DNA of 64,000 nucleotides from Planomonospora sp. ID67723 (GCF_015711605.1 NZ_JABTEZ010000003.1:682001-746000), one strand, 5' to 3'. Positions 1-9,038 are shown, numbered from the stretch's first letter. The notes: a model not told the origin generated them from the sequence alone. Numbers and translations: made by a program.

Positions 1-227
1 CCGGCCACCCGGTGGTCTACCTGGAGGTCGGCCTGTCCCAGGCGGTCTCCCGGGTGGGGCTGGGGTCGGCGCGCCCGCTCCTGGTGTTCAACCCGCGCAG
101 CCAGCTCAAGAAGCTGATGGACGCCCGTCGCCCGATCTACGAGGAGCTGGCCGCCGTCACGGTCGCGACCGACGAGCGGACGCCCGGCGAGGTCGTGGAC
201 GAGATCGTGAAGGGGCTCGGCGGATGA
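1..227 (+). CDS. aroK: Shikimate kinase, C-terminal fragment
   Basis: The reading frame is open from the left edge and ends at TGA 225-227, so only the last 75 or so residues are present. The protein would phosphorylate shikimate at the 3-OH with ATP in the cytoplasmic chorismate pathway. What is visible is the typical family end: a VVYLEVG strand, a Val-Gly-Leu helix, the RPLL loop, then DARRPIYEE and a short helix with TPGEVVDEI. The Walker A and shikimate-binding parts lie outside the window. aroB starts 47 nt downstream and aroQ follows, the usual actinobacterial aro order. Identity rests on this C-terminal pattern plus context. Confidence 0.85.
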   Translation, partial: GHPVVYLEVGLSQAVSRVGLGSARPLLVFNPRSQLKKLMDARRPIYEELAAVTVATDERTPGEVVDEIVKGLGG

Positions 228-273
228 GCGGGTGCGGAGTGTTCGTGCAGGCCGGTTCTGCGGAGGCGCGGCG

Positions 274-1350
274 ATGACGGTCTCCAGGATCCCTGTCCCG
301 GGCGAGGCGCCGTACGACGTGGTGGTCGGCACCGGGATACTCGGCGAGCTGCCCGGGCTGCTCGGGCCGAAGGTCCGCACCGTCGCGGTCGTGCATCCGG
401 CGAGCCTGCCGGAGATCGCCCGGCCGGTCTGCGGCGCGATCGAGGCGGCGGGATACGAGGTCGTCGCGCTGCCGGTGCCCGACGCCGAGCGGGCCAAGAC
501 CGTCGAGGTGGCCGCCGAGCTCTGGTCGGCCTTCGGCCGCTACGGGATCACCCGCTCCGACGCCGTGGTCGGCGTCGGCGGCGGGGCCACCACCGACCTG
601 GCCGGGTTCGTGGCCGCCACCTGGCTGCGCGGGGTCAGGGTCGTGCAGGTCCCGACCACCCTGCTCGGCATGGTCGACGCCGCGGTGGGCGGCAAGACCG
701 GCATCAACACCCCCGAGGGCAAGAACCTCGTCGGCTCCTTCCACCCGCCCGCCGGGGTCCTGTGCGACCTGGCCACGCTGGTCTCTGTCCCCCGTGACGA
801 CTACGTCGGCGGGCTCGCGGAGATCATCAAGGGCGGGTTCATCGCCGACCCGGTGATCCTGGACCTCATCGAGGCCGATCCCGAGGGCGCCCGGCTCCCC
901 GAGGGGCGGCACACCCGCGAGCTGATCGAGCGGAAGATCCGGATCAAGGCCCGCGTGGTCGGCGCGGACCTGCGTGAGGGCGGCCTGCGGGAGATCCTCA
1001 ACTACGGACACACCCTGGCCCACGCCATCGAGCGGGTCGAGGACTACCGGATGCGCCACGGCGAGGCCGTCGCCATCGGCATGGTCTACGCCGCCGAGCT
1101 GTCCCGGCTGGACGGCAGGATCGGCGCCGACGTCGTGGAGCGCACGCGCTCGATCCTGACCTCGGTCGGCCTGCCCACCGCCTACCGCCGGGAGGCCTGG
1201 CCCGCGCTCCGCGACCACATGCGGCTGGACAAGAAGAGCCGCGGTGCCACCCTGCGCTTCGTCGTCCTGGACGGCCTCGCCGAGGTCTCCCCGCTGGAGA
1301 ACCCGGCCGAGGAACTGCTGGAGGCCGCCTACCACGAGGTCGCCCGATGA
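274..1350 (+). CDS. aroB: 3-dehydroquinate synthase
   Basis: Converts DAHP to 3-dehydroquinate, the second step of the chorismate pathway, using NAD+ and a divalent metal. The 358-residue product is the usual family length. Visible signatures are GVGGGATTDLAGFVAA (nucleotide binding), PTTLLGMVDAAVGGKTGIN, and the metal-ligand regions GLAEIIKGGF, NYGHTLAHAIE and RHGEAVAIGM. I chose ATG 274 because GGAGG lies 7 nt upstream and the protein then begins in the family-typical place; an earlier in-frame start at 232 would add 14 unconserved residues. It sits between aroK and aroQ in one apparent operon. Confidence 0.96.
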   Translation: MTVSRIPVPGEAPYDVVVGTGILGELPGLLGPKVRTVAVVHPASLPEIARPVCGAIEAAGYEVVALPVPDAERAKTVEVAAELWSAFGRYGITRSDAVVGVGGGATTDLAGFVAATWLRGVRVVQVPTTLLGMVDAAVGGKTGINTPEGKNLVGSFHPPAGVLCDLATLVSVPRDDYVGGLAEIIKGGFIADPVILDLIEADPEGARLPEGRHTRELIERKIRIKARVVGADLREGGLREILNYGHTLAHAIERVEDYRMRHGEAVAIGMVYAAELSRLDGRIGADVVERTRSILTSVGLPTAYRREAWPALRDHMRLDKKSRGATLRFVVLDGLAEVSPLENPAEELLEAAYHEVAR

Positions 1351-1407
1351 CGCCGCGAGCGGAGTGGGCGGCGAGGGACGAGCAGTCCGCGCGGCGAGTG
1401 AGGAGCG

Positions 1408-1851
1408 GTGAGTGATCAGATGAGACCGGTCTACGTTCTCAACGGCCCGAACCTGTCGCGGCTGGGCACCCGCGAGCCGGACGTCTACGGCGCGGAGACC
1501 TTCGCCGACCTGGCCGAACTGTGCCGGAATACCGGCCGGGAGCTGGGCCTTTCGGTGGAGGTCAGGCAGACCGACGACGAGGCCGAGCTGGTCGGCTGGC
1601 TGCACGAGGCCGCCGACGGGAGGATCCCGGTGGTGCTGAACCCGGCGGCGTTCACCCACTACTCCTACGCGCTGCGCGACGCCATCGCCCAGCGCACCGC
1701 GCCCCTGGTGGAGGTGCACATCTCCAACCCGGCCGCGCGCGAGGAGTTCCGGCACACCTCGGTGGTGGCCGCGGTGGCCACCGGGACCATCGCCGGTTTC
1801 GGCCTCAACTCCTACGTGCTCGCGCTGCGGGCCGTCGCCGACGCCGGCTGA
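1408..1851 (+). CDS. aroQ: 3-dehydroquinate dehydratase, type II
   Basis: Reversibly dehydrates 3-dehydroquinate to 3-dehydroshikimate. At 147 residues it has the length of the small dodecameric type II enzymes. The N-terminal [19 protein letters not shown] carries the conserved Asn, Arg and catalytic Tyr, and [10 protein letters not shown] carries the catalytic His. The GTG at 1408 follows AGGAG with only two bases between; ATG 1420 is an in-frame alternative that would remove four residues. It lies 57 nt after aroB on the same strand, so co-transcription is likely. Confidence 0.94.
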   Translation: MSDQMRPVYVLNGPNLSRLGTREPDVYGAETFADLAELCRNTGRELGLSVEVRQTDDEAELVGWLHEAADGRIPVVLNPAAFTHYSYALRDAIAQRTAPLVEVHISNPAAREEFRHTSVVAAVATGTIAGFGLNSYVLALRAVADAG

Positions 1852-1949
1852 CCGGCGGAGGCCTCCGACTGACCGGCGGCGCCCGGGAGACCGGCGCGCC
1901 CGAACAGCTGATCGCGGCCGGATGCCGCGGTCGTGGGACCGGGGGACCC

Positions 1950-2729
1950 GTGACGCACTACACCTCGTTCGTCGCCCTCGGCGACAGCTTCACCGAGGGC
2001 CTGAACGACCCCGCCGTGGACGGCCGGGGCGGGGCGCCGGAACGCTTCCGCGGCTGGGCCGACCGGGTCGCCGAGCGGCTGGCGGAGCTCGATCCGGAGT
2101 TCCGCTATGCCAACCTGGCGGTGCGCGGCAAGCTCATCGACCAGGTCGTCGCCGAGCAGGTCCCGCTCGCCGTGGGGATGCGCCCCGATCTGGTCAGCCT
2201 CTGCGCCGGCGGCAACGACCTGCTCCGGCCGGGCAGCGACCCCGACCGGATGGCCAAGAAGCTGGCGGGAGCCGTACGGGAGCTGCGGGCCGCGGGGGCG
2301 GAGGTGCTGCTGTTCACCGGGGTGGACCCGCGCGACACCCCGATCATGCGCCGCGCCCGGGGCACCTTCGCGATCTTCTATATGCACGTCCGGTCGATCG
2401 CCGACCTGTACGGCTGCCGCCTGGTCGACCAGTGGTCGATGCAGGGCCTGCGCGACTGGCGGGCCTGGAGCGACGACCGCCTGCACATGAACGAGGAGGG
2501 TCACCGGATGGTGGCCGCCAAGGTGTGCGACGTCCTCGGCATCCCGTGCGAGGACGACTGGCGGGTGGCCTGGCCGCCCCGCGAGCAGGTCGACCCCCGG
2601 GCCAAGCGCCGTGAGGACGTCCAGTGGGTCCGCACCCACCTGGGCCCGTGGGTCGTGCGCCGGCTGCGCGGCCGCTCCTCCGGCGACGACCTCGACCCCA
2701 AGCGCCCGGACCTGAAACCCTTCGCCTGA
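1950..2729 (+). CDS. SGNH/GDSL-family hydrolase
   Basis: A 259-residue probable esterase or lipase of the SGNH fold. Block I is ALGDSFTEG near the N terminus (catalytic Ser), block III is CAGGNDLL (oxyanion Asn), and block V is DRLHMNEEGH (catalytic Asp and His). No signal peptide is visible, so the protein should be cytoplasmic. The GTG at 1950 follows a GGGGGA stretch and places block I just after the start. The substrate cannot be told from sequence. The gene is 98 nt after aroQ and faces the helicase gene, with the two ends only 28 nt apart. Confidence 0.85.
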   Translation: MTHYTSFVALGDSFTEGLNDPAVDGRGGAPERFRGWADRVAERLAELDPEFRYANLAVRGKLIDQVVAEQVPLAVGMRPDLVSLCAGGNDLLRPGSDPDRMAKKLAGAVRELRAAGAEVLLFTGVDPRDTPIMRRARGTFAIFYMHVRSIADLYGCRLVDQWSMQGLRDWRAWSDDRLHMNEEGHRMVAAKVCDVLGIPCEDDWRVAWPPREQVDPRAKRREDVQWVRTHLGPWVVRRLRGRSSGDDLDPKRPDLKPFA

Positions 2730-2757
2730 CGGGGAGGGCTTCAGGCCCGCCGCGCGT

Positions 2758-4902
2758 TCAGGAGGCCGACAGGCGCTTGAGCGCCTGCCGGACCGTGTCC
2801 GGGTCGTTGGTGGACCAGAACGGCGGCAGGGAGGCCCGCAGGAAGCCCGCGTAGCGGGCGGTGGCCAGGCGGGGGTCGAGGACGGCGACCACGCCCTTGT
2901 CGTGCTGGCTGCGGAGCAGGCGCCCGGCGCCCTGGGCGAGCAGCAGGGCGGCGTGGGTGGCGGCGACCGACATGAAGCCGTTGCCGCCCTTGGCGGCGAT
3001 GTGACGCTGGCGGGCGGAGCTCAGCGGGTCGTCGGGGCGGGGGAAGGGGATGCGGTCGATGATGACCAGCCGCAGCGACGGGCCGGGCACGTCCACGCCC
3101 TGCCAGAGCGAGAGGGTGCCGAACAGGCAGGTCGGCTCGTCCTCGGCGAACTGCTTGACCAGCAGCATCGTGGAGTCGTCGCCCTGGCAGAGCAGCGGCA
3201 CGCTGAGACGTTCGCGCAGGGCCTCGGTGGCCGCCTTGGCCGCGCGCATCGAGGAGAACAGGCCCAGCGTCCGGCCTCCGGCGGCCTCGATCAGCTCGGT
3301 GATCTCATCGAGGTAGGCCTCGGGCAGGCCGTCGCGGCCCGGCTGGGGCAGATGCTTGGCGACGTAGAGGATGCCGCTGCGCGGGTGGTCGAAGGGGGAG
3401 CCGACGTCCAGCCCCGACCAGCCGGAGCGGTCGCCGTCGGCCGGGCCGATGCCCCACTGGCGGGCCAGGCCGTCGAAGGTGCCGCCCAGCGCGAGCGTGG
3501 CGGAGGTCAGCACCACCGTGCGGTCGCCGAACAGCTTGTCGCGGAGCATCCCGGCGACGGTCAGCGGGGCGACCCGCAGGGTCGGCGGGCGGCGATCGGT
3601 GGCGCCGTCCAGCCAGACCACCTCGGCCCGGTCGACCTCCTCGGCGTGGCCGAAGGCGTCCAGCATCCGCTGGGCGGTGTCGTGGACCTCGTCCAGCGCG
3701 GTGAAGGCGGCCTTGCGCAGCCCCGCCTTCTCCGGGTCGTCCTTGTCGGAGGAGTTGCGGGGGCCCAGGGCGGTGATGCAGGCCCACGCCGAGTCGCGGA
3801 CCAGTGCGAGGGTCAGGCCGAGCACCTGGGGCAGCTCGTCGAGCCGTCCCGGCGGGGCGGCGGCCAGCAGCGCCTTCAGGTCGTCGCCCGCCTCCATGAG
3901 CCGGTCGGCGGTCGGCTGCTCGATCAGCCGGCCGACCCGGCTCACGGCCACCGTGACCATGGTCTCCGACAGCTCGCCGGTCACCACGGAGGTGACCCGG
4001 TCGACCAGCTCGTGGGCCTCGTCCACGATGACGACCTCGTGCTCGGGCAGGAGCGGCAGGTCCTCCATCGCGTCGATCGCCAGCAGCGCGTGGTTGGTCA
4101 CCACGATGTCGGACTCCCCGGCCCGGGCGCGGGCGAGCTCGGCGAAGCACTCCATGCCGCTCGGGCAGCGCTGCGCGCCCAGGCACTCCCTCGAGCTCAC
4201 CGAGAACTGCCGCCAGGCCTGCTCGCTGACCCCGGGGACCAGCTCGTCGCGGTCGCCGGTCTCGGTCTCCTCCGCCCACTCCTGGATGCGCTGGACCATC
4301 CGGCCGGTGAGGCTCACCTCGCGCGGGTCGAACAGCTGGTCCGGCTCGTCGTCGGGCCAGCCCGCGGCGGCCTTGTAGCGGCACAGGTAGTTGCGGCGGC
4401 CCTTGAGGATCGCGAAGGTGGGCTCGCCGGGCAGGCTCGGCGCGAGGGCCTTGGCCAGCCGGGGCAGGTCGCGGTCGACGAGCTGGCGCTGGAGGGCGAT
4501 CGTCGCGGTGGAGACGACCACGGCGCCCTCGGAGGTCATCGCGTGCCGGATCGAGGGGACCAGGTAGGCCAGGGACTTGCCGGTGCCGGTGCCGGCCTGG
4601 ACGGCCAGGTGGTCGCCCGCGTCGATCGCCTGCTGGACGGCCCTGGCCATCGCGACCTGGCCGGGGCGCTCCACGCCGCCGACGGCCTTGACGGCCGCGC
4701 CGAGCAGCTCGTCCACCGGGGGCAGGTCGGCCGTGGACGCCGCGGCGCGCGCGGGCTCCCCGCCGGAGGCGTCTTCTGCGGAGACGACCTCTGCGGAGAC
4801 GACCTCTGCGGAGACGACCTCTGCGGAGGCGTCCGCCGGGGAGTCGGTGTCGCCGGAGGTCGCGGCGGGGGCTTCGTCGGAGGTGAGCGAGTCGGTCGGC
4901 AC
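2758..4902 (-). CDS. dinG: DinG-type ATP-dependent DNA helicase (XPD/Rad3-like)
   Basis: A superfamily 2 helicase of about 714 residues, expected to unwind damaged or structured DNA. It shows Walker A (AGTGTGKS), a DEAH box (VIVDEAHELVD) and late helicase motifs (VIIDRIPFPRPDDPL and LAQGAGRLLRS). Cysteines in NYLCRYK, RECLGAQRC and GMECF fit the 4Fe-4S cluster of the DinG/XPD family. The N-terminal 50 residues are acidic, low in complexity and built partly from a DNA tandem repeat. The start is uncertain: GTG 4902 has a TACGGT hexamer 8 nt upstream (leaderless-like), while ATG 4995 is an in-frame alternative that adds 31 residues. Confidence 0.9.
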   Translation of the reverse strand: MPTDSLTSDEAPAATSGDTDSPADASAEVVSAEVVSAEVVSAEDASGGEPARAAASTADLPPVDELLGAAVKAVGGVERPGQVAMARAVQQAIDAGDHLAVQAGTGTGKSLAYLVPSIRHAMTSEGAVVVSTATIALQRQLVDRDLPRLAKALAPSLPGEPTFAILKGRRNYLCRYKAAAGWPDDEPDQLFDPREVSLTGRMVQRIQEWAEETETGDRDELVPGVSEQAWRQFSVSSRECLGAQRCPSGMECFAELARARAGESDIVVTNHALLAIDAMEDLPLLPEHEVVIVDEAHELVDRVTSVVTGELSETMVTVAVSRVGRLIEQPTADRLMEAGDDLKALLAAAPPGRLDELPQVLGLTLALVRDSAWACITALGPRNSSDKDDPEKAGLRKAAFTALDEVHDTAQRMLDAFGHAEEVDRAEVVWLDGATDRRPPTLRVAPLTVAGMLRDKLFGDRTVVLTSATLALGGTFDGLARQWGIGPADGDRSGWSGLDVGSPFDHPRSGILYVAKHLPQPGRDGLPEAYLDEITELIEAAGGRTLGLFSSMRAAKAATEALRERLSVPLLCQGDDSTMLLVKQFAEDEPTCLFGTLSLWQGVDVPGPSLRLVIIDRIPFPRPDDPLSSARQRHIAAKGGNGFMSVAATHAALLLAQGAGRLLRSQHDKGVVAVLDPRLATARYAGFLRASLPPFWSTNDPDTVRQALKRLSAS
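4775..4831 (-). repeat. 15-bp tandem repeat in the helicase N terminus
   Basis: Three exact copies of a 15-bp unit (tctgcggagacgacc on the + strand) start at 4775, 4790 and 4805, followed by a partial fourth copy. It stays in frame and encodes repeated Ser-Ala-Glu-Val-Val blocks in the acidic linker before the helicase core. Copy number could vary between strains without breaking the frame. Confidence 0.9.
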
Positions 4903-5211
4903 GACAGCCAACCGTACCCGCTCGCCCCGACAACGAGGCGCCGTCCGCGCACGAATCCGGGATCCCGGCCGCTTGACGTGGCCGGGCCGGGGCATGCTCT
5001 CCGGAGGGTTACCGAGCGGACGCGTCGCGGCGTTCCGGAGCCTCGCACCCGTCTTCCGTGGCACACTGGCGAGACCACCCAGCCACACCGCCGTAAGAGG
5101 CCGACAACGGACCTCCCCGTGGTGTTCCTGGGGCGGAAGATGGGGACGTTAGGGCCGATTCGGTAGGGTTTCCCGAGGTCGAGTGGACGAATAAAGGCTG
5201 GTTAGAGGACT
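4903..5211. other. Divergent intergenic region between the helicase gene and the 5212 gene
   Basis: About 309 nt between two divergently transcribed genes. It should hold both promoters, but no convincing pair of -35/-10 boxes is visible. TACGGT on the minus strand (4911-4916) is 8 nt from the helicase GTG, and TAGGGT at 5164-5169 is a weak candidate -10 for the rightward gene. If the helicase really starts at ATG 4995, the left third of this stretch is coding. Confidence 0.4.
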
Positions 5212-6534
5212 ATGTCTTCCATGTCGGAAGTTGTCCCGTTGCCGTCGTTCGGCGAAGTGTTCTTTGACGAGCGTGGTCAGGAGCGGGTGCTCCGGGTCAC
5301 GTGGCACGAAGGCACGCTGGTGCTGAGCCTGTGGCGCGGCGAGATGTGCACCGCGAGTTTCCGCATGCCCATGGACGACGTGGGCCGCCTGGTCGACACC
5401 CTGGACGAGGGTTTCATCGAGGCCGGCGGCCAGTACCCCGACGAGGCGGACGAACACGCCTCCGGCGGTCACGCCGAGCTCCCCGGCACCGGGCAGTACG
5501 CCCGCCCCCGCCCGGAGGACTACGCCCAGCCGCAGTACACCGATCCGCTGTCCGGTCAGGCCGTGCCGCAACCGGAGGAGCCGCGCCAGGCCGTCGCGCT
5601 CGGCCCCAACGACGTGCTCGTCGCGCGGGGTGCCACGCCCCCGCCCGACCGGTTCCAGGACCGCGCGCCCGGGTACGGCCCGGCCGACGCGGTGCCGCGG
5701 GAGAACATGATCGTCGGTGACTCCCTTCCGTACGGCCTGCCCAACCTCGCCGAGCCCGGCGGCCCGGCCGAGCAGCCGTACCAGCCGGCCGGTGACCCCT
5801 ACGCCGCGCCCCAGGGCCACCGGCAACCCGATCCGTACGGCACGCCGGATCCCTACGCCGCGCAACCCGCCCCGTACGGCACGCCGGATTCGTACGGCCC
5901 GCCGCAGGACCCCCATGCCGCGCAGCCCGGCCCCTACGCCGCGCAGCAGCCGGCGGACCCCTTCGCCAGGCAGCCCGCCGACGCCTTCTCCGCCCCCGAT
6001 CGCCCGGTAGACGCCTTCTCCGCCCCCGATCGCCCGGTAGACGCCTTCTCCGCCCCGCAGCGCCCGGTCGACCCGTTCACGCCCCACGTCGACCAGTTCC
6101 CGTCCGCCGCGCGCCTGCCGGACCCCGACGCCTACCCCTCCCAGGGCCACTCCACCGACCCGTTCGGCTTCGCGGCGCAGAGCCGGCAGTCCGGTCACGG
6201 AGCCCCGGCGGCCGACCCCTACGGCTATCCCGCCCCGGCCCAGCCCGATCCCTACGCCTTCGGTGAGCCCCGGCAGGCCTCCGGCGCCCCGCAGGGGGGT
6301 CATCCGGCGGACCTGCGGGACCTGTACGGCGCGCCGCCCGGCTACGACCCCGGCATGGACCCCTCCGACCCGCTGAACCTCCACGGCCACCAGGCCGAGC
6401 AGCGGATGCCGCGCCCCTACGTCCAGGATCCGCCGCACTCCACCGGCGAGCGGCTCAGCCCCGAGCAGCGCTACGACGAACAGCACTACGACGAGCAGCG
6501 CTACGAGGGCCGGGGCGACCGCCGAGACTGGTGA
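5212..6534 (+). CDS. Conserved N-terminal domain protein with Pro/Tyr/Gln-rich disordered tail
   Basis: The function is unknown. About 70 N-terminal residues look folded (alternating hydrophobic strands around VLRVTWHEGTLVLSLWRGE, then a helix). The remaining 360 or so residues are low-complexity, rich in Pro, Tyr, Gln, Asp and Ala, with repeated DPYG, DPYA and DAFSAPDRPV motifs. No signal peptide or membrane segment is visible. AGAGGA at 5204-5209 serves either ATG 5212 or ATG 5221; the second has better spacing, so the protein may begin at MSEVV. The composition suggests a scaffold-like or phase-separating tail, which is only inference. A hairpin at 6539-6583 follows the stop. Confidence 0.7.
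   Translation: MSSMSEVVPLPSFGEVFFDERGQERVLRVTWHEGTLVLSLWRGEMCTASFRMPMDDVGRLVDTLDEGFIEAGGQYPDEADEHASGGHAELPGTGQYARPRPEDYAQPQYTDPLSGQAVPQPEEPRQAVALGPNDVLVARGATPPPDRFQDRAPGYGPADAVPRENMIVGDSLPYGLPNLAEPGGPAEQPYQPAGDPYAAPQGHRQPDPYGTPDPYAAQPAPYGTPDSYGPPQDPHAAQPGPYAAQQPADPFARQPADAFSAPDRPVDAFSAPDRPVDAFSAPQRPVDPFTPHVDQFPSAARLPDPDAYPSQGHSTDPFGFAAQSRQSGHGAPAADPYGYPAPAQPDPYAFGEPRQASGAPQGGHPADLRDLYGAPPGYDPGMDPSDPLNLHGHQAEQRMPRPYVQDPPHSTGERLSPEQRYDEQHYDEQRYEGRGDRRDW
5980..6069 (+). repeat. 30-bp tandem repeat in the disordered tail
   Basis: Two identical 30-bp copies (5980-6009 and 6010-6039) and a third diverged copy (6040-6069) encode DAFSAPDRPV, DAFSAPDRPV and DAFSAPQRPV. The repeat is in frame and shows recent duplication in the linker. 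Confidence 0.9.
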
Positions 6535-6538
6535 GCGC

Positions 6539-6583
6539 GGCCCGGAGCACGCAGGACGCCCTGGTCGGGCGGTGCGCCGGGCC
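6539..6583 (+). terminator. Hairpin after the 5212 gene
   Basis: Arms at 6539-6550 and 6572-6583 pair over 12 bp with one mismatch and enclose a 21-nt loop. The hairpin starts a few bases after the stop codon. There is no U-tract, as is common in high-GC actinomycetes. Confidence 0.5.
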
Positions 6584-6644
6584 TGGCGGCCGGCCGGACG
6601 TGCGGGCCGCGTAAGCTGACCACTCCTGACGGGGCGGGGGTGGG

Positions 6645-8225
6645 ATGAGCCAGGCGGCGATGGCGCAGGTGCTCGCGGTGTCCGTTGTCGCGATCGCGGT
6701 GGCGGCCGTGGCCAGGCGCAGGGGATGGTCCGCGCCGCTGCTGCTGGTCCTGGCCGGGCTGGCCCTTTCGCCGCTGGTGCCGGCCTACGAGCTGGATCCC
6801 GAGATCGTCCTGCTGGTCTTCCTTCCGCCGCTGCTCTACTCGGCCGCGATCGACAGCTCGTACCTGAGGCTCAAGTCGGTCCGCAGGCCGGTCGCGCTCC
6901 TGTCGGTCGGGCTGGTGCTGTTCAGCACGCTGGTGATCGGCCTGGTGGTCCACCTGCTCCTGCCGGAGCTGCACCCCGCCGCGGCCTTCGCGCTCGGCGC
7001 CATCGTGGCGCCGCCCGACGCGGTCGCCGCGGTCGCGGTGGCCCGCAGACTGGGGCTGCCCCGCAGGGTGATCACCATCCTGGTGGGCGAGAGCCTGTTC
7101 AACGACGCCACCGCGCTCACCGCCTACCGGGTGGCGGTGGCCGCCGCGGTGGGGCACGGGGTCACCTGGCCGGGCGCGGTCGGGCAGTTCGTCTACGCCG
7201 CCGCGGGCGGCGCGGTGATCGGCCTGGCGCTCGCGTGGCTGCTGACCCGGATCATGTCGGTGCTCAGGGACGCGCTGGTCGAGAACACCGTGATGCTGCT
7301 CATCCCGTTCGGGGTCTACCTCGCGGCCGAGGCCGTGCACGCCTCCGGCGTGGTCTCCGTAGTGATCGTCGGCCTGGTGGTCGGCCACCGGTTGCCCAGG
7401 AGCGGATTCGGCACCCGGCTGCTGTCCGGCGCGCTCTGGCGGGTCGTGGACCTGTTCCTGGAGTCGGTGGTCTTCGCTCTGATCGGCCTGCAGATGTGGC
7501 CGATCGTCAGCGCGCTCGACTGGGCGGACCCGTGGAAGCCCGTCGGCGCCGCGCTGGCGGTCTTCGCCGTCGCGGTGGCCGCCCGGGTGGTCTGGGTGGT
7601 TCCCGCCACCTGGCTTCCCCGCCTGCTGCTGCCGGGGATCCGCCGCAGGGAGCCCGAGCCGCCGCCCTGGCAGAACGTCGTGATCGTCGGCTGGGCGGGC
7701 ATGCGCGGCGTGGTGTCCCTGGCCGCGGCCTTCGCCCTGCCGGACTTCCCCGGCCGGGAGATGCTGCTGTTCCTCACTTTCACGGTGGTGATCGGCACGC
7801 TGCTGGTGCAGGGCATGTCGTTCCCGTGGCTGATCCGGCGGCTGAAGGTCTCCACCGAGCAGGAGACCTTCGCCGACGACCTGGCCGAGGCGGCCGCCCA
7901 GCAGGCCGCCGCCACGGCCGCGCTCGCCCGCCTGGAGGAGCTGACGGCCGACGGTGTGGCCGAGGTCCACCAGGAGGTCGTGGAGCAGCTCAGGCTCCGG
8001 GCCGAACGCCGTGCGCTCACCGCATGGGAGCGCCTGGGCGGCGGCAGCGGCCCCGAGGGCGAGGAGACTCCCGGCACCGTCTACCGGCGGCTGCGCAGGG
8101 AGATGCTCGCGGCCGAGCGTGAGGTGTTCGTACGGCTGCGCGACGAGCGCCGCATCGACGACGAGGTCCTCCGCCGGGTCATGCACGAGCTCGACTCCGA
8201 AGAGGCGACGCTGGCCCGCGACTAG
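6645..8225 (+). CDS. CPA1-family Na+/H+ antiporter
   Basis: A 526-residue inner-membrane cation/proton antiporter with about twelve hydrophobic segments in the first 400 residues. The ion-binding region ALGAIVAPPDAVAAVAVA contains the conserved Asp, and GESLFNDATAL is the NhaP/NHE hallmark. The last 120 residues are hydrophilic, charged and probably helical, like the cytoplasmic regulatory tails of this family. ATG 6645 is preceded by a G-rich ribosome site (GGGGGTGGG). TAAGCT at 6613-6618 may be its -10 box, giving a 5' leader of about 20 nt. Na+ versus K+ preference cannot be told from sequence. Confidence 0.92.
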   Translation: MSQAAMAQVLAVSVVAIAVAAVARRRGWSAPLLLVLAGLALSPLVPAYELDPEIVLLVFLPPLLYSAAIDSSYLRLKSVRRPVALLSVGLVLFSTLVIGLVVHLLLPELHPAAAFALGAIVAPPDAVAAVAVARRLGLPRRVITILVGESLFNDATALTAYRVAVAAAVGHGVTWPGAVGQFVYAAAGGAVIGLALAWLLTRIMSVLRDALVENTVMLLIPFGVYLAAEAVHASGVVSVVIVGLVVGHRLPRSGFGTRLLSGALWRVVDLFLESVVFALIGLQMWPIVSALDWADPWKPVGAALAVFAVAVAARVVWVVPATWLPRLLLPGIRRREPEPPPWQNVVIVGWAGMRGVVSLAAAFALPDFPGREMLLFLTFTVVIGTLLVQGMSFPWLIRRLKVSTEQETFADDLAEAAAQQAAATAALARLEELTADGVAEVHQEVVEQLRLRAERRALTAWERLGGGSGPEGEETPGTVYRRLRREMLAAEREVFVRLRDERRIDDEVLRRVMHELDSEEATLARD

Positions 8226-8305
8226 CCGGTCAGGGGATGTGCGTGGCGATCGGCTTTCATGGCAACGGATTTCGTTGAGATTTGGCGATTTGGGGCCGGA
8301 ATCGG

Positions 8306-8317
8306 TACCTTACCGCC
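8306..8317 (+). promoter_or_regulatory. Leaderless-type -10 element for the 8318 gene
   Basis: TACCTT (8306-8311) is followed by 6 nt and then ATG 8318. This would place the transcript start on the A of the start codon, and no Shine-Dalgarno sequence is present. Confidence 0.5.
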
Positions 8318-8959
8318 ATGGAGATCATCGAGACGGAACGCACCCGGCACCGGCGCCTTCGCGAGCAGGGCAGCCTCGACGGCGATGATCTGCACGCCAT
8401 CCTCGCCGACGGGTTCGTCTGCCATCTCGGGGTCGTCGTCGACGGCTGCCCGATGGTGGTGCCCACCGTCTACGGCCTGAGCCCGGACCGCGAAGTGGTG
8501 TACTTCCACGGTTCGGTGGCCAGCCGTAGCCTGGTGGCCTCTCCGGAGACCACCGTCTGCCTCACCGTGACGCACCTGGACGGGCTGGTCCTGGCCCGAT
8601 CGGTGTTCGAACACGGCGTGAACTACCGCTGCGCCATGATCTACGGGGTGCCGCGGCCGGTCACCGATCCCGAGGAGAAGCTCGCCGGGCTGCGCTGCCT
8701 GACCGAGCACGTCACCCCCGGCCAGTGGGACTACGCCCGGCAGCCCAGCCGCAAAGAGCTGGCGGCGACCGCTCTGCTGGCACTCAGCACCCGGGAGGCG
8801 TCGGTGAAGATCCGCACCGGTCCGCCCGGCGACGGCGACGGCCCCGACGCCCGGCTCGGCGTCTGGGCCGGCGTCCGCCCGCTCCGGATGGTCCGGGACG
8901 AGCTGGAACCCGACCCGCTGCTGCCCGACGGCATCGACATACCGCCCCACCTGCGCTGA
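8318..8959 (+). CDS. Pyridoxamine 5'-phosphate oxidase-family flavin-binding protein
   Basis: A 213-residue protein with the split-barrel PPOX fold: an N-terminal helix (RRLREQGSLDGDDLHAIL), then strands around GFVCHLGVVVDGCPMVVPTVYG and VVYFHGSVASRSL, which resemble the flavin phosphate-binding part of this family. Members reduce or bind small molecules with FMN, F420 or heme; the cofactor cannot be decided here. ATG 8318 is preferred over the in-frame ATG 8282 because the promoter hexamer lies directly before it and family homology starts there. It follows the antiporter gene and converges with the copper monooxygenase gene. Confidence 0.82.
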   Translation: MEIIETERTRHRRLREQGSLDGDDLHAILADGFVCHLGVVVDGCPMVVPTVYGLSPDREVVYFHGSVASRSLVASPETTVCLTVTHLDGLVLARSVFEHGVNYRCAMIYGVPRPVTDPEEKLAGLRCLTEHVTPGQWDYARQPSRKELAATALLALSTREASVKIRTGPPGDGDGPDARLGVWAGVRPLRMVRDELEPDPLLPDGIDIPPHLR

Positions 8960-9038
8960 CAGCTGTTCCCTGCCGCGGAGCGTCGCAGCCGCACCGCGTC
9001 GCCCGGACGGCGATCGGCCGCCCGGACGGTGCAGGGAG

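Noticed and set aside
2902-5166. Long plus-strand frame opposite the helicase gene
   Set aside because: Shadow of the DinG-type gene, with Gly/Arg/Val/Ala-rich composition and no ribosome site.
9009-9034. Short direct repeats of a CGCCCGGACGG type between convergent genes
   Set aside because: Only two imperfect copies in very GC-rich sequence; likely chance.
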